Shown here: positions 1 through 8,615 of the stretch, in pieces
Layout: the number at the start of each line of letters is the position of its first letter
Numbering within the stretch: position 1 is the stretch's first letter
Assembly (NCBI GenBank): GCA_948688495.1
Contig: CAPQSW010000028.1
Span: forward strand, 1 to 32,557
DNA length: 32,557 nt
Direction: 5' to 3'
Source of the DNA: an uncultured Lachnospiraceae bacterium
GTDB taxonomy: Bacteria; Bacillota; Clostridia; Lachnospirales; Lachnospiraceae
Made by a program: the position numbers and the translations under genes
Notes under the pieces: model-generated
Seen by the model: only the letters and a program-made list of their open reading frames with translations
Told to the model about the DNA's origin: nothing
Databases searched by the model: none

Positions 1-2
1 AC

Positions 3-89
3 AACGAGCAGATATTTAACTATCTGAATTTCTTTGAAGAAAAGAACGATAATAAACAATTAAGTATTTGGGATTGGGAAGTGAGATAA
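3..89 (+). CDS. 3' end of an unidentified gene (5' part outside window)
   Basis: An open frame enters from the left edge and stops with TAA at 87-89. It gives 28 residues ending in KQLSIWDWEVR, an acidic and aromatic tail. The fragment is too short to assign. It is followed by decayed sequence, so it may be the last intact gene before a degraded stretch, or itself part of the debris. Confidence 0.4.
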   Translation, partial: NEQIFNYLNFFEEKNDNKQLSIWDWEVR

Positions 90-163
90 ATCATGGATGC
101 TGCTTATGAAACAAAGCTATGTATTTTAAAAGTGCCATTGACCTTTCCCTTAGGGTAAGGTTT

Positions 164-372
164 ATGCTGAGTTTGGAAGAAATCAAATCAATTTTCGATT
201 CAGAAGAACGGATGGATGAGGTGCTTTTTACCGCACTTAATAAAAAGAAAAAAGAGATTGCGGTAAAGGTGAGGTTTCAAAGGAAAGCGAACTTGTTACG
301 GAAGTCTATTATCCGGTCAAAAAGAGGGTCCCAAAAGGCAGGGATAGCAAACAGATATTGCAAGGTGCATGA
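164..372 (+). pseudogene. Frameshifted remnant, possibly of a MerR-type regulator
   Basis: Two short reading frames appear to be pieces of one former protein. From 164 the translation begins MLSLEEIKSIFDSEERMDEV, which resembles the end of a MerR-type DNA-binding/coiled-coil segment. The frame then becomes low-complexity near a run of A residues at about 240-255. One of the other frames picks up with GEVSKESELVTEVYYPVKKR from 268 and stops at 370-372; this resembles the end of a GyrI-like effector-binding domain. The region between is far too short for an intact regulator, so an internal deletion plus frameshift is inferred. The family assignment rests on remembered resemblance only. An unrelated pair of spurious frames is the alternative. 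Confidence 0.3.
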
Positions 373-390
373 GAGGAAAGTATCGGTCCG

Positions 391-649
391 ATAAAAATTA
401 AGGAGTTGGAACAGATTATAAGCAGCAAATAGCCGTGTTCATGTTTATTCTGTGACAAAAAGACTGATTTCAATATGGATTGGGATTGCTCTGGATAAAG
501 GATATGTGAAAAATATTGATGAGAAAGTGCTGGATTACTTCCCAGAATACAAGGTGAAAAGTGGAGAGAGAAACATACAGAATATTACACTAAGGGATAT
601 GCTGGCAATGACGGCGCCGTATAAATACCGGTTTTTGCACCTGATATAA
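391..649 (+). pseudogene. Serine hydrolase (beta-lactamase-like) pseudogene, internally deleted and truncated
   Basis: From 391 one frame reads IKIKELEQIISSK before a stop at 430-432, like the N-terminus of class C beta-lactamase-like serine hydrolases. From about 424 a second frame reads NSRVHVYSVTKR, containing the SxxK nucleophile motif (S-V-T-K). It continues through GIALDKGYVKNIDEKVLDYF and TLRDMLAMTAPYKY, all typical of the family. About 30 residues that normally sit between the two blocks are missing, and the similarity breaks off after PYKY at about 627, only some 60 residues past the nucleophile. The Tyr and late catalytic motifs are absent. This is a dead gene, not a short functional one. 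Confidence 0.65.
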
Positions 650-688
650 AATACTTTAAGTGTAGACGCGAAACCATCCTTCCAAATA

Positions 689-725
689 TTGTTCGTTTAC
701 AAACGAATGTTCGGTATGCTATGAT
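689..725 (+). promoter_or_regulatory. Promoter with overlapping LexA (SOS)-like box
   Basis: A -35-like TTTACA (696-701) and a -10-like TATGAT (720-725) are 18 bp apart. Between them CAAACGAATGTTCG (700-713) reads on the minus strand as CGAAC-ATTC-GTTTG, matching the Gram-positive LexA pattern GAAC-N4-GTTY. A second dyad, TTCGTTT-AC-AAACGAA (692-707), overlaps it. LexA binding there would block polymerase, so DNA-damage induction of the small gene at 760 is inferred. Confidence 0.5.
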
Positions 726-759
726 AAATGCGCATGAAATCATGAGAGGAGCGTTAATC

Positions 760-1032
760 ATGGAAAGCATACTGTGCGTTGATATTCCAGTGCAGATGAT
801 TTTCTGTACGGATACAAATGGAAAAATTACACCAATGAGATTCCGTTTTCGTGATAAAACCGGAGAACTCATAACAGTTACGATAGAAAAAATACTGTCT
901 GAAGACCAGGACAGGAACAGGATAGGCGTGAATTTTTCATGTGCTGCCATGGTTTATGGCAACAGGAAGATATTCAGACTTTGGTATAACTATTTTGCAC
1001 ATGAGTGGCGCCTTTCCCATCTGCATGTCTGA
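760..1032 (+). CDS. Small hypothetical protein, candidate SOS-regulated gene
   Basis: This encodes 90 residues of no family I can name. The start at 760 is preferred over the in-frame ATG at 721 because AGAGGAG lies about 8 bases upstream of it; the 721 ATG lies inside the promoter's -10 region. The protein begins MESILCVDIPVQMIFCTDTN, has a charged middle (MRFRFRDKTGELITVTI) and an aromatic end (FRLWYNYFAHEWRL). There is no signal peptide or membrane segment. It looks like a compact beta-rich domain, which is only an impression. It converges on the YolD-like/Y-family polymerase pair with a 16-base gap, and carries a LexA-like box upstream, so a role in mobile-element-borne DNA-damage response is plausible but unproven. 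Confidence 0.65.
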   Translation: MESILCVDIPVQMIFCTDTNGKITPMRFRFRDKTGELITVTIEKILSEDQDRNRIGVNFSCAAMVYGNRKIFRLWYNYFAHEWRLSHLHV

Positions 1033-1048
1033 TTAGGTTTAGGTCTTT

Positions 1049-1486
1049 CTAATATTCTGTATTTTGAAACAGTTCTCCCCTGATTGAGAAAAGATGCGCT
1101 ATGGGGAGAACTGTCCCATCTGTAAAAATAATCTGGCGATTGTATGCATCAATCTTTGTTATTCTGCCACAGACAGTTACATAGGTTCCGCCTTTTTTTC
1201 TTTCGTCCGGCTGAAAATATGTGATTTCACATTCTGGTTTCTGTTCTAAATTTTCCCTGATTAACTGAAGCTGCTCATCCAATTGTTCTTTCTGATCTTC
1301 ATTCAGTTCAACAAAGGAATCCGTCAGGCGTGCAGTTTCCTGGATCGCATCCGCATGCCCTGTGAGGGCAGCAAAAGCGGAAAACTGTGCGGCACGGTTT
1401 AGGAGTGACATCTGTGGATGCTTTTTTGATACATGGTGTGGAAGGTCCATAATGTCGTCATATTTGTGTTCTTCATTGTATTTCAT
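1049..1486 (-). CDS. YolD-like protein, partner of Y-family polymerase
   Basis: This 145-residue soluble protein belongs to the YolD-like group, small proteins encoded beside UmuC-type translesion polymerases in Firmicutes. The N-terminal motif YDDIMDLPHHVSKKHPQMS is characteristic. A helical stretch follows (about residues 35-85, AAQFSAFAALTGH then a Glu-rich helix), then a C-terminal beta-rich part (about 90-145, containing GTYVTVCGRITKIDAYNR). Its start overlaps the last 4 bases of the upstream polymerase gene, so the two are translationally coupled. YolD proteins have been proposed to regulate the polymerase in a UmuD-like way. Nothing in the sequence proves that here. Confidence 0.85.
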   Translation of the reverse strand: MKYNEEHKYDDIMDLPHHVSKKHPQMSLLNRAAQFSAFAALTGHADAIQETARLTDSFVELNEDQKEQLDEQLQLIRENLEQKPECEITYFQPDERKKGGTYVTVCGRITKIDAYNRQIIFTDGTVLPIAHLFSIRGELFQNTEY

Positions 1487-3003
1487 GATTTGTGTCCTCC
1501 GATCTGGCGGTTTCGTTCTATGGTGGTTGCACCTTCCTGCAGATTCATGCCTTTTAGGATAGCGTTCTTTCCGAATTTCTTTTTGACGGACAGCATGGCT
1601 TCCTGTAATTTCCTTTCCTTGGAAAGCCGATCTTCTTCCGCCTTCCGTTTCTTATCTAAGGCAGCATAATCCGTAAACAGGTCAAGCTGTTCATACTGGT
1701 TTGTGTCTTTCGCTTCCGCCTCATTTACCAGATGGTTTGCCGTAACAGTTACGCGGCGGATAAAGAGACCTGGATTTATAATCCTGTCATACAGGTCCAT
1801 GACAGCATCCGTGATGATCTGTGTGGATGAAGTCTGTCGTTTCAGGTTTGCAGTCCCATGTGCATGTTTGGGAACTTTGCGGCCATAATGGTCCATTGTG
1901 ATTTCACCCTTATAGTTGATGTTGGCATTGGTGAGATTGTCGATATCATAACCAATTGTTAGAACGATCTGGTCTGTAACCAATCTTTTTTCCACCAAAT
2001 CAAGGACGAGCAGATCTGTCATTTCCCTTACGATTAATTTTCCTTTTTCCGTATCATAAGGATATTGCAGTACCTGACCGGAGCAGATGCTGTTGCTTTC
2101 CGGTTTATAGGATTTGATGAAATCCATGGTAACTGGCTCCCATCCCCAGGCATGGTCAATCAGAAGTTCTGCATTGACGCCAAACATATGGTATAGAAGG
2201 TCTTCATTGTGGTATTCATTGTCGCTTCCTAAAGAGCATCGTGCAATATCTCCCATGGTAAAGAGGCCAGCGGATTCCAATTTTTTCTGATATCCGTGCC
2301 CAACCCGCCAGAAATCAGTGAGTGGACGGTGGTTCCACAGAAGCCTTCGATAGCTCATCTCATCCAATTCTGCAATGCGGACGCCATGTTCATCCGGTGT
2401 GGCGTGCTTTGCCAGGATATCCATGGCAGCTTTACACAGGTACAAATTTGTTCCGATGCCGGCAGTTGCAGTGATTCCAGTACTGTCAAGTACGTCCTGT
2501 ATGATTTTTGACGCCAGTTCTTTTGGCGTCATTTCGTAAGTTTTCAGATAATGTGTCACATCCATAAATACTTCATCAATGGAATAGACATGAATATCTT
2601 CCGGTGCAATGTATTTCAAATAGGTGTTATATATGATGGTGCTGTACTCTAAATAAAATGCCATCCTGGGCGGCGCGATGATATAGGAAAGCTCTAATTC
2701 CGGATGTGCTGCCAGTTCCGGTGCAGAGTAGGAGGAACCACTAAACTGCCCGCCAGGAACCTTACGTCTTCGCTCTGCATTGACCTCCTTTACCCGCTCC
2801 ACGACCTCAAACAGCCGCGCCCTTCCAGATATGCCATAGGCTTTCAGGGATGGTGAGACGGCAAGGCATATGGTCTTCTCTGTCCGGGAGGAATCCGCAA
2901 CGACAAGATTGGTGGTAAGGGGATTTAATTGCCTTTCCATGCATTCAACCGATGCATAAAATGACTTCAAATCAATAGCAATGTAAACATGGTTGTCACT
3001 CAT
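1483..3003 (-). CDS. Y-family DNA polymerase (UmuC/DinB-like translesion polymerase)
   Basis: This 506-residue protein would insert nucleotides opposite damaged template bases. The catalytic acidic residues are all visible: Asp11 in YIAIDLKSFYASVE, and Asp143/Glu144 in VYSIDEVF. The helix-hairpin-helix region follows (about 220-250, FWRVGHGYQKKLESAGL). The C-terminal little-finger region runs to about 430, and the tail ends in a basic coiled segment. AAAGGAGG lies 7 bases before the ATG. The long insertion around residues 80-110 is usual for the Firmicutes UmuC-like group found on conjugative elements and plasmids. The gene appears intact. It is the first gene of a two-gene operon with the YolD-like protein and is divergent from the thioredoxin-fold gene. 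Confidence 0.92.
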   Translation of the reverse strand: MSDNHVYIAIDLKSFYASVECMERQLNPLTTNLVVADSSRTEKTICLAVSPSLKAYGISGRARLFEVVERVKEVNAERRRKVPGGQFSGSSYSAPELAAHPELELSYIIAPPRMAFYLEYSTIIYNTYLKYIAPEDIHVYSIDEVFMDVTHYLKTYEMTPKELASKIIQDVLDSTGITATAGIGTNLYLCKAAMDILAKHATPDEHGVRIAELDEMSYRRLLWNHRPLTDFWRVGHGYQKKLESAGLFTMGDIARCSLGSDNEYHNEDLLYHMFGVNAELLIDHAWGWEPVTMDFIKSYKPESNSICSGQVLQYPYDTEKGKLIVREMTDLLVLDLVEKRLVTDQIVLTIGYDIDNLTNANINYKGEITMDHYGRKVPKHAHGTANLKRQTSSTQIITDAVMDLYDRIINPGLFIRRVTVTANHLVNEAEAKDTNQYEQLDLFTDYAALDKKRKAEEDRLSKERKLQEAMLSVKKKFGKNAILKGMNLQEGATTIERNRQIGGHKS

Positions 3004-3050
3004 GTATGGCCTCCTTTTGCAGATGAAAAATGAACTGTTACTGCAAAGAT

Positions 3051-3079
3051 ATTATAATGCAATAGATATGTGTTGAAAA
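3051..3079 (-). promoter_or_regulatory. Probable promoter of the polymerase/YolD operon
   Basis: Read on the minus strand, TTTTCA (3079-3074) is followed after 17 bp by a perfect TATAAT (3056-3051), about 48 bases before the polymerase start. I could not find a convincing LexA box here, unlike at 700-713. Confidence 0.45.
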
Positions 3080-3135
3080 GGGAGATTTTTGGTAAGAATT
3101 AAAATAAAAAAGTTTTTATCGAAAAGGAGAGCACA

Positions 3136-5085
3136 ATGAGTAACCAGTTGAAAAATGAGACAAGCCCTTATTTATTGCAACATGCCAACAACCCGGTAGA
3201 TTGGTATCCGTGGGGCAAGGAAGCTTTTGAAAAAGCGAGGGAGGAGGATAAGCCGGTTTTCTTAAGTATTGGGTACAGTACCTGTCACTGGTGTCACGTT
3301 ATGGCTCATGAAAGTTTTGAGAACGATCGTACGGCAGAAATTCTTAATAAATATTTTGTTTCCATAAAAGTGGACCGGGAGGAGCGTCCCGATATTGACA
3401 GCGTGTATATGTCGGTTTGTCAGGCGTTTACCGGGGGCGGCGGCTGGCCCATGAGCATTTTTATGACATGGGATAAAAAGCCTTTTTTTGCAGGCACATA
3501 TTTTCCTGTCCGTTCCCGGTATAGGATGCCGGGATTTTCTGATTTGCTGAGTGCATTATCGAAGCGCTGGCGGAATAACCGGAAAGAGCTTCTGCAATCG
3601 GCGGAGCATGTCATTGACCATCTGACACAGGAGGATATGCATTTTGATGAACTAATATCAGGAACAGAAGAAGGGTGTGGTGAGGAGCTTTTTAAGACAG
3701 CCCTGCAGATGTTTGCTGCCAGTTTTGACCGTAAATATGGGGGATTTTCAGGGGCTCCGAAATTTCCTTCGCCTCATAATTTATGGTTTCTGATGCTGTA
3801 TGCAAAACAGCAGGACCATCCGGACGTGTTGGAAATGGTAGAAAAAACCCTTACGCAAATGCACAAGGGAGGTATCTTTGACCATATCGGAGGCGGCTTT
3901 TCCAGATATTCTACGGATGTATACTTCCTTGCGCCCCATTTTGAGAAAATGCTGTATGATAATGGGCTGCTTATTATAGCCTACGGAATGGCCTACGGTA
4001 TGACAAAAAAACAGGCATATCTGGATGCTGCTGAAAGAACCGCCCAGTATGTGCTTCGTGAAATGACTTCTTGCGGCGGGGGTTTTTACAGTGCGCAGGA
4101 TGCGGACAGCGAGGGGGTTGAAGGAAAATATTATACGTTCACATTTGCAGAAATTATAGAGGTACTGGGCAAGGAAAAGGGAGAAAGATTTGCAAGGGCA
4201 TTTGATATTACAAAAGAGGGAAACTTTGAAGGCGTAAATATTCCGAATCTTTTAAAGGGCGATGTCTCAGAAGCCGAGTTTTGCGTTGAATTGCAAAAAT
4301 TATATGACTATCGGAAAAACCGTTTCAAGCTGCATCTGGACGACAAGATTCTGATTTCCTGGAATGCCATTATGATAGCGGCTCTTTCCATCCTTTACCG
4401 TGTTTCGGGAGATGAAGAATATCTGCAGGCGGCAATTGATGCACAAGCCTTTATAGAAAGAAATTTAAGCAGGGGCCTGAAGCTCTACACAAGCTGGCGG
4501 GATGGAAAAGTTTCGGGAAACAGCTTTTTGGACGATTATGCCTTTTATGCAGCCGCGTTGATGGAGTTATATCATTCTACCTTGAATAAGGAGTATCTAA
4601 TAAGGGGGGAGCAGTTTTGCAGGGAGGCAGTCAGGCGGTTTGCCGATGAAAAAAACGGTGGCTTTTACCTTTCTGATTTGGAAAATAAAGAACTTTTTAT
4701 GAAGCCAAAGGAATCTTATGACGGGGCAATTCCAAGTGGAAATTCTGTTATGGCATATAATTTTGTCAGGCTGTATCAGTTGACGGAAAAGGCCGAGTAC
4801 AGGGAACTGGCAGACAAGCAGATACGCTATATGTCTGCGCAGGCACAGAAGTATCCGGCGGGGCATAGTATGTTTCTGTTTGCCCGGCTGCTCTATGAGA
4901 ATCCGCCAGAGCATGTGGTAATTGTTCTGAAAAGAAAATCTGATTTTGAGAAGATAAAGAGGAGGCTTCTGCCGCTTGCAAATGTGGTTGTGGTTTCGGA
5001 AAGTAAGGAATATCCGCTGTTAAATGATGCTTCAACCATTTACGTCTGTAAAAACCATACCTGTTTCCCGCCAAAAAATTTATGA
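3136..5085 (+). CDS. Thioredoxin domain-containing protein (DUF255, YyaL/SPATA20 family)
   Basis: This 649-residue protein has two parts. The N-terminal thioredoxin-like domain (about residues 1-165) starts with NETSPYLLQHANNPVDWYPW and carries the family signature with Cys50 and Cys53 in STCHWCHVM. The rest (about 190-600) is an alpha/alpha-barrel resembling N-acylglucosamine epimerases and glycosidases, for example FPSPHNLWFLMLY and HFEKMLYDNGLL. The length is close to, perhaps slightly shorter than, the usual 670-690. The start at 3136 has AAGGAG 8-12 bases upstream. The enzymatic function of the family is not established; a redox or carbohydrate-related role is only suggested by the folds. 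There is no signal peptide. The gene stands alone between the polymerase cassette and the Wadjet locus. Confidence 0.9.
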   Translation: MSNQLKNETSPYLLQHANNPVDWYPWGKEAFEKAREEDKPVFLSIGYSTCHWCHVMAHESFENDRTAEILNKYFVSIKVDREERPDIDSVYMSVCQAFTGGGGWPMSIFMTWDKKPFFAGTYFPVRSRYRMPGFSDLLSALSKRWRNNRKELLQSAEHVIDHLTQEDMHFDELISGTEEGCGEELFKTALQMFAASFDRKYGGFSGAPKFPSPHNLWFLMLYAKQQDHPDVLEMVEKTLTQMHKGGIFDHIGGGFSRYSTDVYFLAPHFEKMLYDNGLLIIAYGMAYGMTKKQAYLDAAERTAQYVLREMTSCGGGFYSAQDADSEGVEGKYYTFTFAEIIEVLGKEKGERFARAFDITKEGNFEGVNIPNLLKGDVSEAEFCVELQKLYDYRKNRFKLHLDDKILISWNAIMIAALSILYRVSGDEEYLQAAIDAQAFIERNLSRGLKLYTSWRDGKVSGNSFLDDYAFYAAALMELYHSTLNKEYLIRGEQFCREAVRRFADEKNGGFYLSDLENKELFMKPKESYDGAIPSGNSVMAYNFVRLYQLTEKAEYRELADKQIRYMSAQAQKYPAGHSMFLFARLLYENPPEHVVIVLKRKSDFEKIKRRLLPLANVVVVSESKEYPLLNDASTIYVCKNHTCFPPKNL

Positions 5086-5130
5086 GAATGTTCGGCTGGC
5101 TGAACTGATATATAAATTAGTATTCAAATT

Positions 5131-5159
5131 TTAACTTGAAAAAACCATGCGTATATGAT
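5131..5159 (+). promoter_or_regulatory. Candidate promoter of the Wadjet operon
   Basis: TTAACT (5131-5136) and TATGAT (5154-5159) are 17 bp apart. Transcription would begin near 5166, inside the longer reading frame that starts at 5155, which supports translation from the ATG at 5212. An imperfect dyad, GTTCGGC-TG-GCTGAAC (5090-5105), lies upstream and could be an operator. There is no clear terminator between the thioredoxin-fold gene and this site. Confidence 0.4.
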
Positions 5160-5211
5160 ACAGTCAGCTATAGTATTACCTGATTTTGGAACAACCGAAG
5201 GGAGAACAAGT

Positions 5212-6210
5212 ATGAAGCGGGTTTCACTGGAAGAACTCATGGGGCGTCATCCGCAGTTTACCTATGGACAGCAGTATGAATATATCGGGAATCTGATTGC
5301 AGCAGGCAGATTGAAACCTGTGAAAAATGCTAAGACAAATGGAAAGAGACCGGCACTGTGCTTATCTTATTGGCGGATAGAAGAAGCAGATACATCTTAC
5401 AGGCAATTGGAAGAAGAATTGAAATTTCATCTGGAACCCTTTATTTGTGTGGAATACTATCTGGATCATTTGGAGGAATATCAAAATGACAGATCCTTTG
5501 TGCTGATGCTCAATGAATATCTGAAAAATAACCGGGAACTTTTAGAACAGCCGGAATCTGTCAATGAGCGGAGTTTTGAGATTTGGAATCGTGAGAAGTT
5601 TCTTACAAAGGAGCAGGGGAGCAGGATTTTAAAACGTTGCAGGATAGATGCAGCGTTTTTTCATATGTATGGGACCGCAGAGCCACTTGCATATTATTCC
5701 AATACGAGGGAAACTCCGCAGAATATGCTGGTATTGGAGAACAAGGATACTTTTTTTAGCATGCGCAGGTTTCTGCTGGATGGAAATACCGTAATTCTTG
5801 GCGAGGAGATCGGGACGCTGATTTATGGCGGGGGAAAACGCGTGGTAAAATCCTTCCAGGATTTTGAGCTTTCGGTGGAGCCTTATATGAAAGCGGAATC
5901 AAATAACATTTATTATTTTGGCGATTTGGATTATGAGGGTATTGGAATATACGAAAGCCTGAGGAGGCAGTGTTTCAGGAATCAGGGGCAGGGGAAAAGG
6001 ACGATTGTCCCATTTGTGGCGGCATATGAGAAAATGTTGGAGAAGGCAGAGCAGGTACATAAGCTGCCAGAGACAAAAGAGCAGCAGAACCGGAAGATTG
6101 CGGGAGATTTTTTTGATTATTTTCCGAAGGAGACGGTGGCTAGGATGCAGGAAATTTTGGAGCGGAATCAGTATATCCCGCAGGAAATCCTGAATATGGG
6201 CGACTATTGA
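5212..6210 (+). CDS. jetD: Wadjet anti-plasmid protein JetD (Toprim nuclease subunit)
   Basis: JetD is the nuclease of Wadjet, which cuts closed-circular plasmid DNA after the JetABC motor has extruded it. This copy has 332 residues from the ATG at 5212, chosen because GAAGGGAG lies 8 bases upstream; an in-frame ATG at 5155 has no such site. The N-terminal half (about 1-165) is a DNA-binding/arm region. The C-terminal Toprim domain shows the catalytic Glu176 in MLVLENKDTFFS and the metal-binding Asp238-x-Asp240 in YYFGDLDYEGIGIYESL. All key acidic residues are present, so it should be active. It is the first gene of the operon, 26 bases before jetA. In the best-known type I loci jetD comes last. 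Confidence 0.88.
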   Translation: MKRVSLEELMGRHPQFTYGQQYEYIGNLIAAGRLKPVKNAKTNGKRPALCLSYWRIEEADTSYRQLEEELKFHLEPFICVEYYLDHLEEYQNDRSFVLMLNEYLKNNRELLEQPESVNERSFEIWNREKFLTKEQGSRILKRCRIDAAFFHMYGTAEPLAYYSNTRETPQNMLVLENKDTFFSMRRFLLDGNTVILGEEIGTLIYGGGKRVVKSFQDFELSVEPYMKAESNNIYYFGDLDYEGIGIYESLRRQCFRNQGQGKRTIVPFVAAYEKMLEKAEQVHKLPETKEQQNRKIAGDFFDYFPKETVARMQEILERNQYIPQEILNMGDY

Positions 6211-6236
6211 GAAGTATAGAAAGGCAACGGTAAATC

Positions 6237-7856
6237 ATGCAATATGAATTTTTAAAGCATTTTCCCAGAAGGATGAAAAATGTGGGGCTGTATGCCGTAC
6301 TGGTACAGAACAGCCTCCAGAAGTCAACATGGAAGAAGTACGGGTTTGAAAAAACGGATGAGCAGTTCAACGTGATTTTTGCAGTGCTTTTGTATATTAT
6401 GGAGCAGTCACTAAAAGAAGAAAACTGTACGATGGACGACATTGGTGCCTATATTGACGCCGTCAATGCACGGCATTTTGAAAAAGTGATGACCTATGAG
6501 GACTGCCGTGCTCTGGGGGATTTTATTGTAAATGTGGTGCTGTCCAATGAGGGGAAGGTCATGTATTTTGATGGTTTTGATTTTGAGCAGAACGATTATC
6601 ATAGTATGAATATCAGTTATGTGGCAAACAGGATTGTATATAGCGAGCAGGATATCAGGCGTACCTCCTATTATCTCACCGATGATGGTTATAATCTCCT
6701 ATTATCCACGTTAGAAATAGAAAACAACATGAAGCTGACCATTCATGAGATGATTTTCCAGATGCACTTAGAAAAGCAGAGCTATGATAAAGCGGTAGAT
6801 GAGATTAAAAACGTATTTAACCTTCTGCGCATCCAGCTTCAGAAAATCCAGGAGGCGATGGGCAAAATACGCAGGAATGCTTTGAATTATTCTGTGAGGG
6901 ATTATCAGGAAATTCTAAATGAGAATTTAGAGACGATAAGCGATACCAAACAGAAATTCCAGAACTACAAAGGGCTGGTGAAAAGCCGTGCAAGGGAGCT
7001 TGAGGAAGCGAATATCAATGTGCGCAGGCTGACGGAGAAAGAGGAGGAAAAGTTAAATTATCTTAGGGAAATTGAGCAGTATTTAAGCCGTACGATAGAT
7101 GAACACCAGAAAATCCTAAACAGCCATTTCGATTTAAAATCTTTGTATACGAAGGAGTTGGAAGCGCTATCTTCGATGTCCCTGATTCAGCGTTTTCCAT
7201 TTCGGACGGAGTTGTATGATAAGATTTTGGAGAATCCTTCGGCGTTGGAACGGCTCGAATACTTCCTGCGTCCGTTATTCCACCAGGAAGCATCCAAAAG
7301 CTATAACTTATATAAGGCATTTCAGCTGCAGCGGCCGGTCAGAAAAAACATCGAAAAAGACACGGAAGAAATGCTGGATTTCGATGAGGCATCATGGGAA
7401 CAGGAGCAGGACAGGCTGCGGAAAGAAAAGTTAAAACGCTATGAAAAAAGCCTTGCATATCTGCTGGAAAAGGCATCTTCCAAGGGGGAAATTTCACTGT
7501 TGGAATTATCGGAGCGGGTGATGGAAGATGCAAAGGAGCGGGAAGAACTGATTCCCAATACAGAGGTATTTAAGGAAATTATGGTGGAGCTGATACGCAG
7601 CAGGGAGATTGACATTCCGGCGCTGAAAAAGGAGAAAAGTGAGTATATCCAGGAGCAGTCCGGGGAATTTCAACTGAATGTCATGCTGCTGTATCTGATC
7701 GAGGAATATCCGGCGTTTGGAGATATTCGGCGGGTGGAAGCGTCCCGCATGGAGGATGGGAATGTGGTAAGGTTTGAAGACGTTCTTGACGAGGATGGGA
7801 ATCGCAGAACCATACGATGCTCGAATGTTTCTGTACATGTGGGGAAGGAGGAATAG
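6237..7856 (+). CDS. jetA: Wadjet protein JetA (kleisin-like subunit, DUF5716-type)
   Basis: JetA is the MukF-like kleisin that bridges the heads of the SMC-like JetC dimer. This one has 539 residues. The N-terminal part (about 1-180) is helical, winged-helix-like, with FNVIFAVLLYIMEQSL. The middle (about 180-290) is a long coiled coil rich in Glu, Lys and Gln (for example LEEANINVRRLTEKEEEKL). The C-terminal part (about 390-539) ends in a second winged-helix-like region. The ribosome site before 6237 is poor (AAAGG about 12 bases away); a start at 6273 is possible but would remove conserved-looking N-terminal sequence. Assignment rests on the position between jetD and jetB plus family resemblance. 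It is cytoplasmic and translated in series with jetD. Confidence 0.8.
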   Translation: MQYEFLKHFPRRMKNVGLYAVLVQNSLQKSTWKKYGFEKTDEQFNVIFAVLLYIMEQSLKEENCTMDDIGAYIDAVNARHFEKVMTYEDCRALGDFIVNVVLSNEGKVMYFDGFDFEQNDYHSMNISYVANRIVYSEQDIRRTSYYLTDDGYNLLLSTLEIENNMKLTIHEMIFQMHLEKQSYDKAVDEIKNVFNLLRIQLQKIQEAMGKIRRNALNYSVRDYQEILNENLETISDTKQKFQNYKGLVKSRARELEEANINVRRLTEKEEEKLNYLREIEQYLSRTIDEHQKILNSHFDLKSLYTKELEALSSMSLIQRFPFRTELYDKILENPSALERLEYFLRPLFHQEASKSYNLYKAFQLQRPVRKNIEKDTEEMLDFDEASWEQEQDRLRKEKLKRYEKSLAYLLEKASSKGEISLLELSERVMEDAKEREELIPNTEVFKEIMVELIRSREIDIPALKKEKSEYIQEQSGEFQLNVMLLYLIEEYPAFGDIRRVEASRMEDGNVVRFEDVLDEDGNRRTIRCSNVSVHVGKEE

Positions 7857-7859
7857 GTT

Positions 7860-8615
7860 ATGGGATACGAGGCAGAGGAAGTGAGGCAGAGCCAGGAGAT
7901 TTTTTATTATTTGTTAGAGCACCATGAACTGCAAGAGGATGTGGAAGAACTTTTATACCGGGCATATGCCGAGCAGGAGGTGGTGCAGAATCTGGTGAAA
8001 TCCCAGGGTGATATTGCCATGTGCAACATCGAGCGGTATGGAAATGTCATCTATCTGATTCCCAAAGAAGAAAATCATTTTCTTGGTTTTTCCAAGCCGC
8101 AGTTAAAAAGTGTGCTCTGTAAATCCAATGCGACCGATAAGGATTATTACCTGTCGCAGTTTGTGATCCTGACTCTTCTAGTGGAGTTTTTTGACGGACA
8201 GGGAAGCAGCAGCAAATCCAGGGAATATATGCGGGTGGGCCAATTGCAGAATAGCATTTCCCAGAGGCTCAAGGAGGGTGTGGAAAATGTGCCGGAAGAA
8301 GAACAGGAACAGGCCGGGATCGCATTTTCCAATATGATGGAGGCATATGAAGCGTTGCGCTCAGATGAGAAGGGTTCGCGCGCGAGAACGACAAAGGAAG
8401 GATTTTTACACAATATCCTGACATTTCTGCAGAAGCAGGGATTGATCGAGTATGTGGAACAGGATGAAATGATTAAGACGACGAAGAAGCTGGACAGCTT
8501 TATGGACTGGAATCTTTTGAATCAGAATAATTACCAGAGAATCCGCAAAGTGTTAGGGGAAGCGGGGGAACAGCGTTTACCGTCGGCAGAGGATATAGGA
8601 GGCAGGGATGAGTAA
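7860..8615 (+). CDS. jetB: Wadjet protein JetB (KITE-like subunit, DUF6063-type)
   Basis: JetB is the MukE/KITE-like winged-helix protein that binds the kleisin JetA. This copy has 251 residues. The segment CNIERYGNVIYLIPKEENHFLGFS followed by DKDYYLSQFVILTLLVEFF (about residues 55-115) matches my memory of the DUF6063 family, which marks type III Wadjet. A second winged-helix-like part runs from about 180 to 225 (FLHNILTFLQKQGLIEYV). The ATG at 7860 is only 3 bases after the jetA stop, with AAGGAGG inside the end of jetA. Its own end overlaps the start of jetC by 8 bases, so the operon is tightly coupled. Confidence 0.82.
   Translation: MGYEAEEVRQSQEIFYYLLEHHELQEDVEELLYRAYAEQEVVQNLVKSQGDIAMCNIERYGNVIYLIPKEENHFLGFSKPQLKSVLCKSNATDKDYYLSQFVILTLLVEFFDGQGSSSKSREYMRVGQLQNSISQRLKEGVENVPEEEQEQAGIAFSNMMEAYEALRSDEKGSRARTTKEGFLHNILTFLQKQGLIEYVEQDEMIKTTKKLDSFMDWNLLNQNNYQRIRKVLGEAGEQRLPSAEDIGGRDE

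Noticed and set aside
5090..5105. Inverted repeat GTTCGGC-TG-GCTGAAC read as an SOS box or terminator
   Set aside because: The spacing does not fit GAAC-N4-GTTC, the two-base centre is too small for a hairpin loop without opening pairs, and no T run follows. It is kept only as a possible operator in the promoter entry.
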